Origin: Aeromicrobium sp. Root344
Lineage (GTDB): Bacteria > Actinomycetota > Actinomycetes > Propionibacteriales > Nocardioidaceae
Assembly (NCBI RefSeq): GCF_001425755.1
Contig: NZ_LMDH01000001.1
Span: 3,161,571 to 3,225,570, forward strand
Direction of reading: 5' to 3'
Length of the DNA: 64,000 nucleotides
Shown here: piece by piece, positions 47,238 through 56,129 of the stretch
Layout: every line of letters begins with the position of its first letter
How positions within the stretch are numbered: position 1 is the first letter of the stretch
Notes under the pieces: generated by a model
The model's input: the letters and a program-made list of their open reading frames with translations, nothing else
What the model was told of the DNA's origin: nothing
Databases searched by the model: none
Program-made: the position numbers and the translations under genes

Positions 47238-47866
47238 TGGTGCGCCGACGCAAGCAGGAGCAGTCGCAGGAGGACGTGGAGCCCGAGGAGACGACGCCCG
47301 ACGTACGCGCGAACGGTCCGTGGGACATTTCGGAGAAGACGCCCGACGGCGACGCTTCCTACGTCGACCTCGGGCCGTTGCTGGTCCGTGCCCACGACGC
47401 GTACTCGATCCAGCTCCCGGCCGAGGGCGAGGCCGGCCAGATCGCGTCCGTGGTCCTCGTCGCCGAGGACTCCGCGCTCGAGCTGCGCGTCTTCGCCGCG
47501 ACGCGTTCCGGCGGGCTGTGGGACGAGGTCCGCGACGACCTGATCCTCGAGGTCGCCCGGCTCGAGGGCGAGTGCGAGCAGGTCGACGGACCGTTCGGCC
47601 CCGAGCTGCGGGTCAGCGTGCCGGTCGACCTGCCCGACGGTGAGAAGGGCTTCCAGCCGAGCCGCATCCTCGCCGTCGAGGGTCCGCGCTGGCTGCTTCG
47701 CGGCACGTTCCTCGGCGAGGCCGGGCTCAACCCGACCGACGACGGTCCGCTCATGGACGCGTTCAAGGACGTCATCGTCGTGCGTGGCGTCGAGGCTCGC
47801 ATTCCACGGGAAGCGTTGTTGCTCACACTGCCCGAGAACGCCGTCGCGACCCCGGACGAGGAGTAG
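47237..47866 (+). CDS. DUF3710 family protein
   Basis: A 209-residue cytosolic protein, counterpart of Rv2696c. A charged N-terminus ([11 protein letters not shown]) precedes a single alpha/beta domain that opens NGPWDISEKTPDG and includes VDLGPLLVRAHDAYSIQL and WLLRGTFLGEAG. No catalytic motif is evident. It is coupled to dut by a one-base overlap. Its TAG stop (47864-47866) doubles as the start of a near-consensus -10 (TAGAAT) for the OB-fold gene. Confidence 0.87.
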   Translation: MVRRRKQEQSQEDVEPEETTPDVRANGPWDISEKTPDGDASYVDLGPLLVRAHDAYSIQLPAEGEAGQIASVVLVAEDSALELRVFAATRSGGLWDEVRDDLILEVARLEGECEQVDGPFGPELRVSVPVDLPDGEKGFQPSRILAVEGPRWLLRGTFLGEAGLNPTDDGPLMDAFKDVIVVRGVEARIPREALLLTLPENAVATPDEE

Positions 47867-47869
47867 AAT
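47864..47869 (+). promoter_or_regulatory. leaderless promoter -10 overlapping the DUF3710 stop codon
   Basis: TAGAAT, one mismatch from TATAAT, ends 6 bases before ATG 47876. The TAG is the DUF3710 stop codon. A GAGGAG at 47857-47862 is too far (13 bases) for efficient use as a ribosome site. Confidence 0.55.
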
Positions 47870-47875
47870 TTCAGC

Positions 47876-48226
47876 ATGGGACGCATCAGCAGGACCCTTG
47901 AACGACTCTCGACCGAGAACATCGAGGCCGAGGAGCTCCAGAGCGACGCCGCCAAGGCCGGCTGCAAGCTCATCGCCTCCCAGGCCGACCGCTCGGTCGT
48001 CACGATCCACGGCGTCCTGCGCTCCGTGACGCTGCGTCCTGTTGACGGGGTCACGGCGCTCGAGGCGGAGCTCTACGACGGCTCCGACTGCGTCACCCTC
48101 ATCTGGCTCGGCCGCCGCAAGATCGAAGGCGTCGCCGCCGGTCGTCAGCTCAAGGCCTACGGTCGCATCGGCATGCGCAACGGCACCCGCGTGATCTACA
48201 ACCCACGTTACGAACTCGAGGCATGA
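47876..48226 (+). CDS. OB-fold nucleic acid-binding domain protein
   Basis: A 116-residue single OB-fold protein, counterpart of Rv2694c. The five strands can be traced (SVVTIHGVLRSVTLRP, LEAELYDGSDCVTLIWLGRR, RQLKAYGRIGMRNGTRVIYNPRYEL split by short loops), as in the RecG wedge or tRNA anticodon type OB domains. It probably binds single-stranded nucleic acid. Its last four bases overlap the start of DUF3159 (ATGA). Confidence 0.85.
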   Translation: MGRISRTLERLSTENIEAEELQSDAAKAGCKLIASQADRSVVTIHGVLRSVTLRPVDGVTALEAELYDGSDCVTLIWLGRRKIEGVAAGRQLKAYGRIGMRNGTRVIYNPRYELEA

Positions 48227-48888
48227 GCGCTCCCCACGGAGCCAATCCGGGGACTGACGCGTACGAGACCGTCGAGCAGCTGGTCCGCGGCCAGCTGGCC
48301 AAGGCGCTGGGTGGCCGGCGCGGCATCGTCGAGAGTGCCGTCCCCACCGCGCTGTTCACGGTCTCCTGGATCGTCAGCCACGAGCTCAAGCTCTCGCTCG
48401 TCATCAGTGTCGTTGCCACGGTGCTGCTGCTGGTCGCCCGCCTGGCCCAGCGCTCCACGATCCAGTTCGTGCTCAACTCGCTGTTCGGCATCGGCATCGC
48501 GGCGATCTTCGCGTCGCGTTCGGGCGAGGCACGCGACGTGTTCCTGCCCGGCATCATCTACAACGGCGCCTACGCGGCCGCGTTCATCCTGTCGATCGTC
48601 GTGGGCTGGCCGCTGCTCGGCTTCATGATCGGCAGTGTCACCGGTGATCCGACGGCGTGGCACGGGGATCGTGGTCTGGTGAAGCTGTGCTCGCAGCTCA
48701 CCTGGGTCATGGCGGCACCGTGCGTCCTGCGCGTCGTCGTGCAGTACCCGTTGTGGCTCACCGATCACGTCGCGTTGCTCGGCACGGCCAAGATCGCCCT
48801 CGGTTGGCCGCTGCAGCTGGCGTCGTTTGCCGTGATGGCGTGGCTGCTGGGCCGCAACCACACGCCGCTGGAGCCGGACGGGGCCTGA
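48223..48888 (+). CDS. DUF3159 family membrane protein
   Basis: A 221-residue membrane protein with about six helices, counterpart of Rv2693c. The family core GGRRGIVESAVPTALFTVSW precedes helix 1; a conserved loop DPTAWHGDRGLVKLCSQLTW follows helix 4. It resembles intracellular septation A (YciB)-like proteins in topology. Function unknown. It is convergent with the RCK pair, 3 bases from the ceoC stop. Confidence 0.87.
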   Translation: MSAPHGANPGTDAYETVEQLVRGQLAKALGGRRGIVESAVPTALFTVSWIVSHELKLSLVISVVATVLLLVARLAQRSTIQFVLNSLFGIGIAAIFASRSGEARDVFLPGIIYNGAYAAAFILSIVVGWPLLGFMIGSVTGDPTAWHGDRGLVKLCSQLTWVMAAPCVLRVVVQYPLWLTDHVALLGTAKIALGWPLQLASFAVMAWLLGRNHTPLEPDGA

Positions 48889-48891
48889 GCC

Positions 48892-49554
48892 TCAGCCCTT
48901 GGGGGACAAGAGCTCGCCGAGGTGGTCCTCGGCCTCTTCCGGTGTCACGAACAGCAGCTCGTCGCCGGACTCCAGCGAACGGTCCGCGTCGGGCGTCTGG
49001 ATCGCGTTGTCCCGCAGGATCGCCACGAGGACGACGTCGTCGGGCCACGGCACCTCACCAACGCGCTTGCCGACGTAGGGCGAGTCCTCGGGCATCGTGA
49101 GCTCGACGAGGTTGGTGTTGCTCTGCCGGAACGTGAACAGGCGCACCAGGTCGCCGACCGAGACCGCCTCCTCGACGAGGGCCGACATGATGCGCGGAGT
49201 CGAGACGGAGACGTCGACGCCCCACGACTCGCTGAACAGCCACTCGTTGCTGGGGTGGTTGACCCGGCCGACGGTGCGGGGCACGGCGAACTCGGTCTTG
49301 GCCAGCAGCGAGATGACGAGGTTGGCCTTGTCGTCGCCGGTGGAGGCGATGACGACGTCGCACGACTCGAGCTGTGCCTCCTCGAGGGACGACAGCTCGC
49401 AGGCGTCGGCGAGCAGCCACTGGGCCTCGGGCACGGCGTCCGCCCGGATCGACGCGGGGGACTTGTCGATCAGCAGCACGGTGTGGCCGTTGTCGATGAG
49501 CTCCTGGGCGACGGAGCGGCCGACGGCGCCGGCTCCCGCGATCACGACGCGCAT
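48892..49554 (-). CDS. ceoC: TrkA-type RCK potassium regulatory protein
   Basis: A 220-residue cytosolic protein with one RCK unit: an NAD-binding Rossmann domain starting VVIAGAGAVGRSVAQEL with the acidic D34 region (LLIDKSP), then a TrkA_C domain from about residue 135. RCK proteins bind nucleotides and gate K+ channels or transporters. It overlaps the upstream ceoB by one base, giving a two-gene operon as in M. tuberculosis ceoBC (Rv2691-Rv2692). No TrkG/TrkH or KtrB channel lies in this window; the neighbour across the ceoB promoter is a KimA-like permease. Confidence 0.9.
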   Translation of the reverse strand: MRVVIAGAGAVGRSVAQELIDNGHTVLLIDKSPASIRADAVPEAQWLLADACELSSLEEAQLESCDVVIASTGDDKANLVISLLAKTEFAVPRTVGRVNHPSNEWLFSESWGVDVSVSTPRIMSALVEEAVSVGDLVRLFTFRQSNTNLVELTMPEDSPYVGKRVGEVPWPDDVVLVAILRDNAIQTPDADRSLESGDELLFVTPEEAEDHLGELLSPKG

Positions 49555-50216
49555 CAGTCGTCCTCCGGTCCGGCCTCGAGCGCGGCGAGCGCGCTGCCGG
49601 CGTGGTCCTCGCGCATGAACAGGCTCAAGTAGTCGCCCTCCTGGATGACGGTGTCCGGGGTGGCGATGACACCGGTGCCGAGGCGGCGAAGGAAGGCGAC
49701 GCGTACGCCGGCGGCATCCTCGAGCTCGGAGATCTTGCGGCTGATCCACGGGTTGGGCGCATAGACCTGGTCGAGGCGCACCTCGCCGGTCTGGTCACGC
49801 CACGCGGGCTCGGTGCCGGCCGGTACGAGTCGACGCAGCACCTGGTCGGCAGCCCACGGGACCGTGGCGACGGTGGGTACGCCCAGGCGTTCGTAGACCT
49901 CGGCGCGACCCGGGTCGTAGATGCGGGCGACGACGTTCTCGACCTTGAACTGCTCGCGGGCGACACGCGCGGAGATGATGTTGGAGTTGTCGCCGCTCGA
50001 GACGGCGGCAAACGCGTCGGCGTGCTCGATCCCGGCCTTGATCAGGACGTCGCGGTCGAATCCCATGCCGGTCACCGTGATTCCGCTGAATCCCGGGCCC
50101 AACCGGCGGAAGGCATCCGGATTGGAGTCGATGACGGCCGTGGTGTGGCCGCGCTCCTCGAGGCTGCGAGAGAGCGTCGAACCGACTCGGCCGCAGCCCA
50201 TGATCACGATGTGCAC
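49554..50216 (-). CDS. ceoB: TrkA-type RCK potassium regulatory protein
   Basis: A 220-residue RCK protein with Rossmann motif IVIMGCGRVGSTLSRSL at residue 3-19, TAVIDSNPDAF acidic-end strand, GD-N-S-N in the nucleotide region (VSSGDNSNIISARVARE), and a TrkA_C domain from about residue 140. GTG 50216 is chosen because TAGCGT ends 7 bases upstream, a leaderless arrangement, and it begins right at the first strand. First gene of the ceoB-ceoC pair; divergent from the KimA-like gene with a 69-base shared promoter region. Confidence 0.9.
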   Translation of the reverse strand: MHIVIMGCGRVGSTLSRSLEERGHTTAVIDSNPDAFRRLGPGFSGITVTGMGFDRDVLIKAGIEHADAFAAVSSGDNSNIISARVAREQFKVENVVARIYDPGRAEVYERLGVPTVATVPWAADQVLRRLVPAGTEPAWRDQTGEVRLDQVYAPNPWISRKISELEDAAGVRVAFLRRLGTGVIATPDTVIQEGDYLSLFMREDHAGSALAALEAGPEDD

Positions 50217-50223
50217 GCAGGCG

Positions 50224-50229
50224 ACGCTA
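50224..50229 (-). promoter_or_regulatory. candidate leaderless promoter -10 for ceoB
   Basis: On the minus strand TAGCGT ends 7 bases before the GTG at 50216. It lies 42 bases from the divergent -10 at 50272-50277. Confidence 0.5.
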
Positions 50230-50271
50230 CACCGCAACGAGACGGCCCGCGCAGAGACTCAGTGTGAGGTC

Positions 50272-50277
50272 TAGCAT
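50272..50277 (+). promoter_or_regulatory. candidate leaderless promoter -10 for the KimA-like gene
   Basis: TAGCAT ends 8 bases before the GTG at 50286; no ribosome site between. Confidence 0.45.
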
Positions 50278-50285
50278 CGTCTCTC

Positions 50286-52298
50286 GTGGGAATCACCGAG
50301 GTCGCCAAGCGCGCGCTGGTCGGCCGCAAGCTCCGCAGCACCCAGCTCGGTGAGACGCTGCTCCCGAAGCGCATCGCCCTGCCGGTCTTCGCGAGTGATG
50401 CGCTGTCGTCCGTGGCGTACGCGCCCGACGAGATCTTCCTGACGCTCTCGCTCGGCGGACTGTCGGCGTACGCGTTCAACTGGAAGATCGGCATCGCCGT
50501 TGCCTGCGTCATGGCGATCGTGGTCATGTCCTACCGGCAGAACGTGCATGCCTACCCCAGCGGTGGCGGCGACTACGAGGTCGCCACGGTCAACCTCGGG
50601 CCCACCGCCGGCCTGACCGTCGGCAGCGCGCTGCTGGTCGACTACGTGCTCACGGTGGCGGTCTCGATCTCGTCCGGCGTCCAGAACGCAGCGTCCGCGC
50701 TGCCGTGGCTCAACGGTCACGAGGCGACGGCCGCATCGGTGCTGGTCTTCGTGCTGATGGCGATGAACCTGCGCGGCACCAAGGAGTCGGGCAAGGCGTT
50801 CGCGGTGCCGACCTATCTGTTCATGATCGCGATCATCCTGATGGGGCTGTGGGGCTACCTCCGCTACGTGACCGGCGACCTGCCGGACGCGGAGAGCGCG
50901 AAGTACTCCATCTCGCCCGAAGGCCAGTTCGAGAACGGCTTCACGGGCATCGCGATGGTGTTCCTGCTCGCCCGGGCGTTCTCGTCCGGCTGCACCGCGC
51001 TGACCGGGATCGAGGCGATCAGCAACGGCGTGCCGGCGTTCAAGAAGCCCAAGAGCAAGAACGCCGCGACGACCTTGCTGCTGCTGGGCTCGATCGCCAT
51101 CACGATGCTGATGAGCATCGTCGTGCTGGCCGACCTGATGAAGCTGCACTACGTCGAGGATCCCGCTCGCCAGCTGCTCAAGGCCGACGGCACCGCGGTG
51201 GGCAAGAGCTACGAGCAGAACACCGTGATCGGCCAGCTGGCCAAGTCGCTCTACAGCGACTTCACGCCGCTGTTCTACTTCACGATCGCCTGCACCGGCA
51301 TCATCCTGGTGCTGGCCGCCAACACCGCGTTCAACGGCTTCCCGGTCCTGGGTTCGATCCTGGCGCGCGACGGTTTCCTGCCCCGCCAGCTCGACACCCG
51401 CGGCGACCGGCTCACGTTCAGCAACGGCATCATCCTGCTGGCCGTCGCGGCGGTGGCGCTGATCCAGGCGTACGACGCGGAGGTCACGAGGCTCATCCAG
51501 CTCTACATCGTCGGGGTGTTCGTCTCGTTCAACCTGAGCCAGCTCGGCATGATCCGGCACTGGAACCGGCACCTCAGGACCGAGCAGGACCCGGCCGCCA
51601 GATCGCGGATGAAGCGGTCGAGGGTCGTCAACTCGATCGGCCTCGGCATGACCGCGACGGTCCTGGTCATCGTGCTGATCACGAAGTTCCTCGCCGGCGC
51701 CTGGATCGCCATCGTCGCGATGATCGCGATCTTCCTGCTCATGCGGGGGATCGGCCGGCACTACGATCGCGTCTCCGCAGAGCTGGCGATCGACGACTCC
51801 GACGTCGCGCTGCCCGCCAGGGTCCACGCGATCGTCCTGGTCAGCAAGCTGCACAAGCCGACGATGCGGGCCCTTTCGTACGCCCGGGTGTCGCGCCCCA
51901 ACTCGCTCGAGGCGCTGACGGTCGAGTTCGACCCGGCCCAGACCGCGGCACTGATGAAGCAGTGGGAGGACCTCGAGATCCCGATCCCGCTCAAGGTCGT
52001 CAACTCGCCCTACCGCGAGCTCGTGCGCCCCGTGATCCGCTACGTCAAGGAGCTCCGCAAGTCGAGCCCGCGCGACATCATCACGGTCTACATCCCTGAG
52101 TACGTCGTCGGGAAGTGGTGGGAGCAGCTCCTCCACAACCAGACCGCGCTGCGGCTCAAGGGGCGCCTGCTGTTCATGCCCGGCGTCATGGTGACGAGCG
52201 TGCCCTACCAGCTGAGCTCCGCCGGCCGCGCCAAGAAGCGCCTCGCCCGCAGCAGGCCAGCACCCGGTGACGTCCGCCGCGGCTTCCGCGACCGATGA
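50286..52298 (+). CDS. APC-superfamily permease, KimA-like potassium transporter
   Basis: A 670-residue transporter with about 12 helices in residues 25-500 and a soluble C-terminal domain of about 150 residues. The helix 1 stretch FASDALSSVAYAPDEI closely resembles the unwound helix of KimA (YdaO) K+/H+ symporters, and the C-terminal alpha/beta domain fits the UspA-like domain of KimA. It is the counterpart of Rv2690c, usually labelled amino acid permease. The divergent RCK pair next door favours potassium over amino acids, but this is inference. The methyltransferase gene overlaps its stop codon (ATGA). Confidence 0.82.
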   Translation: MGITEVAKRALVGRKLRSTQLGETLLPKRIALPVFASDALSSVAYAPDEIFLTLSLGGLSAYAFNWKIGIAVACVMAIVVMSYRQNVHAYPSGGGDYEVATVNLGPTAGLTVGSALLVDYVLTVAVSISSGVQNAASALPWLNGHEATAASVLVFVLMAMNLRGTKESGKAFAVPTYLFMIAIILMGLWGYLRYVTGDLPDAESAKYSISPEGQFENGFTGIAMVFLLARAFSSGCTALTGIEAISNGVPAFKKPKSKNAATTLLLLGSIAITMLMSIVVLADLMKLHYVEDPARQLLKADGTAVGKSYEQNTVIGQLAKSLYSDFTPLFYFTIACTGIILVLAANTAFNGFPVLGSILARDGFLPRQLDTRGDRLTFSNGIILLAVAAVALIQAYDAEVTRLIQLYIVGVFVSFNLSQLGMIRHWNRHLRTEQDPAARSRMKRSRVVNSIGLGMTATVLVIVLITKFLAGAWIAIVAMIAIFLLMRGIGRHYDRVSAELAIDDSDVALPARVHAIVLVSKLHKPTMRALSYARVSRPNSLEALTVEFDPAQTAALMKQWEDLEIPIPLKVVNSPYRELVRPVIRYVKELRKSSPRDIITVYIPEYVVGKWWEQLLHNQTALRLKGRLLFMPGVMVTSVPYQLSSAGRAKKRLARSRPAPGDVRRGFRDR

Positions 52299-53500
52299 CC
52301 GACCCGATCGTCGACGTCGGGCCGATCGCCCACGGCGGCCACTGCGTCGCCCGGCTCGACGGCCAGGTGGTGTTCGTGCGTCACACGCTGCCCGGCGAGC
52401 GCGTACGCATCCACATCACGGACCGCTCGAAGTCGTTCCTGCGCGCCGACGCCGTCGAGGTCATCGAGGCCGCGCCGGGACGGGTCGAGGCGCCGTGCCC
52501 CTACGCCGGCCCGGGCCGCTGCGGCGGCTGCGACTTCCAGCACGTCGATCCGGCGGTCCAGCGTGAGCTGCTCGGCGAGGTCGTGCGCGAGCAGCTCCGT
52601 CGACTTGCCGGCATCACCTGGGACGGCGAGGTCGAGGCCGTCGAGCCGGACTCGCTCGACTGGCGTACGCGCATGCAGTTCGCTGTCGACGCCGATGGCA
52701 GGCCCGGACTGCGCAAGCACCGGTCGCACGAGATCATCCCCGTCGATCGCTGCCTGATCGCCCACCCCGGTCTGCCGGACGTGCTCGGCCGCACCTGGGA
52801 CGCCGACTCCGTCGAGGCGATCGTGTCGTCGACCGGTGACACCCTCCTCGTCACCGACGCGTCGATCCCTGACGACGTCGAGGCGGCCGTCGACGGGGTC
52901 GTTGCGGTCGACGGCACCGTGCGGGGCGGCCGAGGCGCCGTGACCGAGCGTGTGCTCGCTGCCGACTTCAGGGTCTCCGGCTCAGGCTTCTGGCAGGTCC
53001 ACCCTGACGCGGCCGCGACCCTTGTCGAAGCGGTCATCGAAGCCGCGGAGGTGACCGAGGGCGACACGGTGCTCGATCTCTATGCCGGCGTCGGCCTGTT
53101 CACGACGTTCCTCGCCGACGAGGCGGGGGAGGAGGGCGTCGTCGTCAGCGTCGAGTCCGACCGTGGCGCCTCGCGAGATGCGCGCCGCAACCTGCACGAC
53201 TTCCCCCAGGTCCGCCTCGTCGGCGAGACCGTCGAGCGCGCCCTCCGCAGCGGTGCGTTGGGGGAGTCGGCCGACGTCGTCGTGCTCGACCCGCCGCGCA
53301 CGGGCGCCAAGAAGGCTGTCGCCGGGATCGTCGAGCTGGCGCCGCGACGCATCGTCTACGTCGCATGCGATCCGGCAGCCCTGGCCCGTGACCTGGCCTC
53401 GTTCGCGGCACGTGGCTACGTTCTCGACGGGCTCCGCGCGTTCGCCCTGTTCCCCATGACGCACCACGTCGAGTGCGTGGCGGTGCTTGTGCGGGAGTGA
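52295..53500 (+). CDS. TrmA/RumA-family 5-methyluridine RNA methyltransferase
   Basis: A 401-residue SAM-dependent RNA methyltransferase, counterpart of Rv2689c. An N-terminal TRAM domain (VDVGPIAHGGHCVARLDGQVV) is followed by a [4Fe-4S] cysteine cluster (C-P-Y-A-G-P-G-R-C-G-G-C, fourth Cys in VDRCLIAHP), the SAM motif VLDLYAGVGLFT, the DPPRTG catalytic loop and the nucleophilic Cys in YVACDPAALARD. It methylates a uridine in 23S rRNA or tRNA; which one cannot be told from sequence. Coupled to the KimA-like gene by a 4-base overlap. Confidence 0.92.
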   Translation: MTDPIVDVGPIAHGGHCVARLDGQVVFVRHTLPGERVRIHITDRSKSFLRADAVEVIEAAPGRVEAPCPYAGPGRCGGCDFQHVDPAVQRELLGEVVREQLRRLAGITWDGEVEAVEPDSLDWRTRMQFAVDADGRPGLRKHRSHEIIPVDRCLIAHPGLPDVLGRTWDADSVEAIVSSTGDTLLVTDASIPDDVEAAVDGVVAVDGTVRGGRGAVTERVLAADFRVSGSGFWQVHPDAAATLVEAVIEAAEVTEGDTVLDLYAGVGLFTTFLADEAGEEGVVVSVESDRGASRDARRNLHDFPQVRLVGETVERALRSGALGESADVVVLDPPRTGAKKAVAGIVELAPRRIVYVACDPAALARDLASFAARGYVLDGLRAFALFPMTHHVECVAVLVRE

Positions 53501-53520
53501 GGGTCACGACACAGTGAGGC

Positions 53521-56121
53521 ATGCGCTTCGCAGACCCGCAAGCCTGTCCGGACTGCCGCGGCGCAATCGCCGGTCAGTCGACGTGCCCGCACTGCGGCCT
53601 CGACCTGACGTCGGCCGAGGTCCGCCAGCTCTGGCAGACGCTCCTGCAGGCCGACGAGCTCCTTGCCCGCGCCGCCCTCAAGCGAGACCGTTCGGCGGTG
53701 ACACCGCCGCCCAAGGCCACCGATCCGTTCGTGGCCGCCGCGCCGCCGCCAGCTCAGCGGCCCGCGTCGGCGCCAGTTCAGCCGCCCGCGCCGGCGCCGG
53801 CCGCTGGTCCGCTGCCGACGTACCCACAGCGCCGGCCCGTTCCGGCTGACGACGCGCTTGGCGGGTTCCTGCAGTCGGGGCAGCTCCGGCCCGGAGAGCG
53901 TACGCCGCCCAAGGAGTGGTCCGTGGGCACGATCCTGCTGACCCTCGGCGCGTTCGGCCTCATCGTCGCCGGATTCATCTTCGTGACCCGCTCGTGGGGC
54001 GACCTCGGACTCGTCGGTCGTACCCTCGTGCTGCTCGGCGTGACCGCGGGCTTCGCCGTGCTGGGCGCATGGGTCACTCGCCGGACGTTGCGCGCCTCGG
54101 CGGAAGCCGTGTGGACCGTCGTCCTGGCTCTGCTGACGCTGGACTTCTTCGCGGCCCGCCACGAGGGCATGCTCGGCCTCGACGGCATGGACGTTGCGTG
54201 GGCCTGGGTCGTCTGGGGCGTCGTGCTCGTCGGCCTGGGCATCCTGATCGGCCGGTTCGCGCGCACGTCGCTCAACGTCGATCTGCTCTCGACCGCGCTG
54301 ATCGGAGGGCTCGGCATCACGATCGCCGGGATCGGCGCGGCCAACGTCCCAGTCGACGAGCCGGTCGACTGGGACCTGCCCTGGCGCTCCATCCTCGCCC
54401 TCGTCGTCGCCGGTCTGCTCGCGCTCGCGACCCGCCCCGCCGGCATACGTCCGCTGACGATCACCGCGCGTGTCGTTGTCGGCGCGTTCTTCGCCTGGTC
54501 GTACGTCGTGGCGGTGATCGGCCTGGTCGACCACCCCAAGGCCGACGAGCTCGTGGGCGACGGACGCGGCTTGCCGCTGGTCCTGATGGCTGTCGCGGCC
54601 CTGGTCATCGCCTGGCTGGTCGTTCCGGTGCGCATCTGGGCCGTCGCCCTGGCGGTCTTCGCCGTATGCGCGCTGGTCGCGGTCCCGTCGGGTGACGCAT
54701 GGCGGCCGGAGGGCGCCTGGCTCGCGATTGCGGGCCTCGCCGCCGTGCTCGCCGTCGCCGCGTCTCGCGGAACGAACGCCTGGGCCAAGGGCCTGCGGGT
54801 CGGCGCCACGCCCGCCGTCGCGGGCGTCGCGCTCCTGCACCTCGGACTGCTCGTCGACGTGTTCGACGCGATCGGCACCGGGATCGACGACGCCTGGTCC
54901 AAGCCGTGGGACGGCCGCCTCGATGCCGTGTGGGCAGACGACACCGCCGCGTGGGTCGTCGTCCCGATGGTGGCCGGTCTCGTCGTGGTGGCATGGTTCG
55001 TCCCGCACTGGCCCGAGCTCACGGTGATCCGCAAGCACGCAACGTCCGGAGTGGCCGTCGCGCTCGCACTCGGCACCCTCGTCGCCGTGGTCGAGGCGAG
55101 GCTGCCCCTGTGGGCCGGCGTCGCAGCGCTCCTGGTCGTCGCCGCAGGGCTGCTCGCCGCCCACGTCCGCAACCTCGGGGTGCTGGTCGGCCCCACCGCC
55201 GCCGTCCTGGTGGGCTTCGCCGCGGCGCTGGCCGCGCCCAACCAAGGCGTCTCGGCCTCGGCGTGGATCGCCGGTGCCGTGGTGCTCGCGGGTCTCGCAC
55301 GTGCGAAGGGTGCCGACGCACCGCGTCAGGCGTACGCCATCGCAGCCGTCATCGCCTTCGTGGGTGGTGTCGTCGCAGCTGCCCAGCTGCCGGACCCACC
55401 ACATGCCGTGCCGGCGCTCGTCGGCGTCGTCGTCTCGCTGGCGCTGATTGCCGCCGCGGGTGTGCTGCTGCGCGATCACCCGGTACGCATCGGCGTCGAG
55501 GCGGCCGCCGCCTTCACGATGTTCGTGGCGTTGGTCTCGGAGGCCTCGACGTCGGAGGCAGCGGTTCGCTGGACGATCGTCGGCGTCGTGATGATCGGGC
55601 TGAGCTTCGTCGTCCCGGAGCGCCCTTGGTACCTGTGGCCCGGCGGTGCGGCCCTGGTCGTCGCGTACGTCCTGCTCGTCGTGGACAGTGGGTTCTCGTT
55701 CGTCGAGGCCTACACGTTGCCGCTCGGCGCGATCGCGCTGGCTGTCGGCTTCTACTTCGTCCGCGCCAAGCCCGGCATGAGCACCTGGCTGCTGCTCGGT
55801 CCGGGACTGACCCTGGCACTCGTACCCAGCCTGCCCCAGGCTCTCGCCGATCCGACCGGCCTACGAGCCCTGCTGCTCGGCCTCGGTGCGGCAGTGGCGT
55901 TGACGCTCGGCATCCGGTTCGGCTGGCAGGCACCGTTCGTCTTCGGCGTCACGATTCTCGGCCTGCTGGTGCTGTTCAACATCGGGCCGTACGCCAACGC
56001 GGCTCCGCGCGTCGTCCTCATCGCCGCGGTCAGTGCGATCCTGCTCGGTGTCGGAATCACGTGGGAGGACCGTGTCAGGGACGGCCGCAAGCTCGTCGGT
56101 TACGTACGATCGATGCGTTAG
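53521..56121 (+). CDS. large polytopic membrane protein with N-terminal zinc ribbon (SCO7613-like)
   Basis: An 866-residue protein. Residues 1-25 hold a zinc ribbon (CPDC and CPHC), then a Pro/Ala-rich linker to about residue 120. The remainder is about 25 closely spaced hydrophobic helices with few charged loops, a pattern of the SCO7613 C-terminal membrane domain family of Streptomyces and relatives. Function unknown. ATG 53521 has GTGAGG directly upstream. It is followed after 8 bases by an RDD protein, which may be a partner. Confidence 0.75.
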   Translation: MRFADPQACPDCRGAIAGQSTCPHCGLDLTSAEVRQLWQTLLQADELLARAALKRDRSAVTPPPKATDPFVAAAPPPAQRPASAPVQPPAPAPAAGPLPTYPQRRPVPADDALGGFLQSGQLRPGERTPPKEWSVGTILLTLGAFGLIVAGFIFVTRSWGDLGLVGRTLVLLGVTAGFAVLGAWVTRRTLRASAEAVWTVVLALLTLDFFAARHEGMLGLDGMDVAWAWVVWGVVLVGLGILIGRFARTSLNVDLLSTALIGGLGITIAGIGAANVPVDEPVDWDLPWRSILALVVAGLLALATRPAGIRPLTITARVVVGAFFAWSYVVAVIGLVDHPKADELVGDGRGLPLVLMAVAALVIAWLVVPVRIWAVALAVFAVCALVAVPSGDAWRPEGAWLAIAGLAAVLAVAASRGTNAWAKGLRVGATPAVAGVALLHLGLLVDVFDAIGTGIDDAWSKPWDGRLDAVWADDTAAWVVVPMVAGLVVVAWFVPHWPELTVIRKHATSGVAVALALGTLVAVVEARLPLWAGVAALLVVAAGLLAAHVRNLGVLVGPTAAVLVGFAAALAAPNQGVSASAWIAGAVVLAGLARAKGADAPRQAYAIAAVIAFVGGVVAAAQLPDPPHAVPALVGVVVSLALIAAAGVLLRDHPVRIGVEAAAAFTMFVALVSEASTSEAAVRWTIVGVVMIGLSFVVPERPWYLWPGGAALVVAYVLLVVDSGFSFVEAYTLPLGAIALAVGFYFVRAKPGMSTWLLLGPGLTLALVPSLPQALADPTGLRALLLGLGAAVALTLGIRFGWQAPFVFGVTILGLLVLFNIGPYANAAPRVVLIAAVSAILLGVGITWEDRVRDGRKLVGYVRSMR

Positions 56122-56129
56122 GAGTCGTC

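Noticed and set aside
53416..55479. A 687-codon open frame antisense to the large membrane protein
   Set aside because: Composition dominated by Arg, Asp, Gln and His runs typical of reversed GC-rich coding; the forward frame has a zinc ribbon and regular membrane helices.
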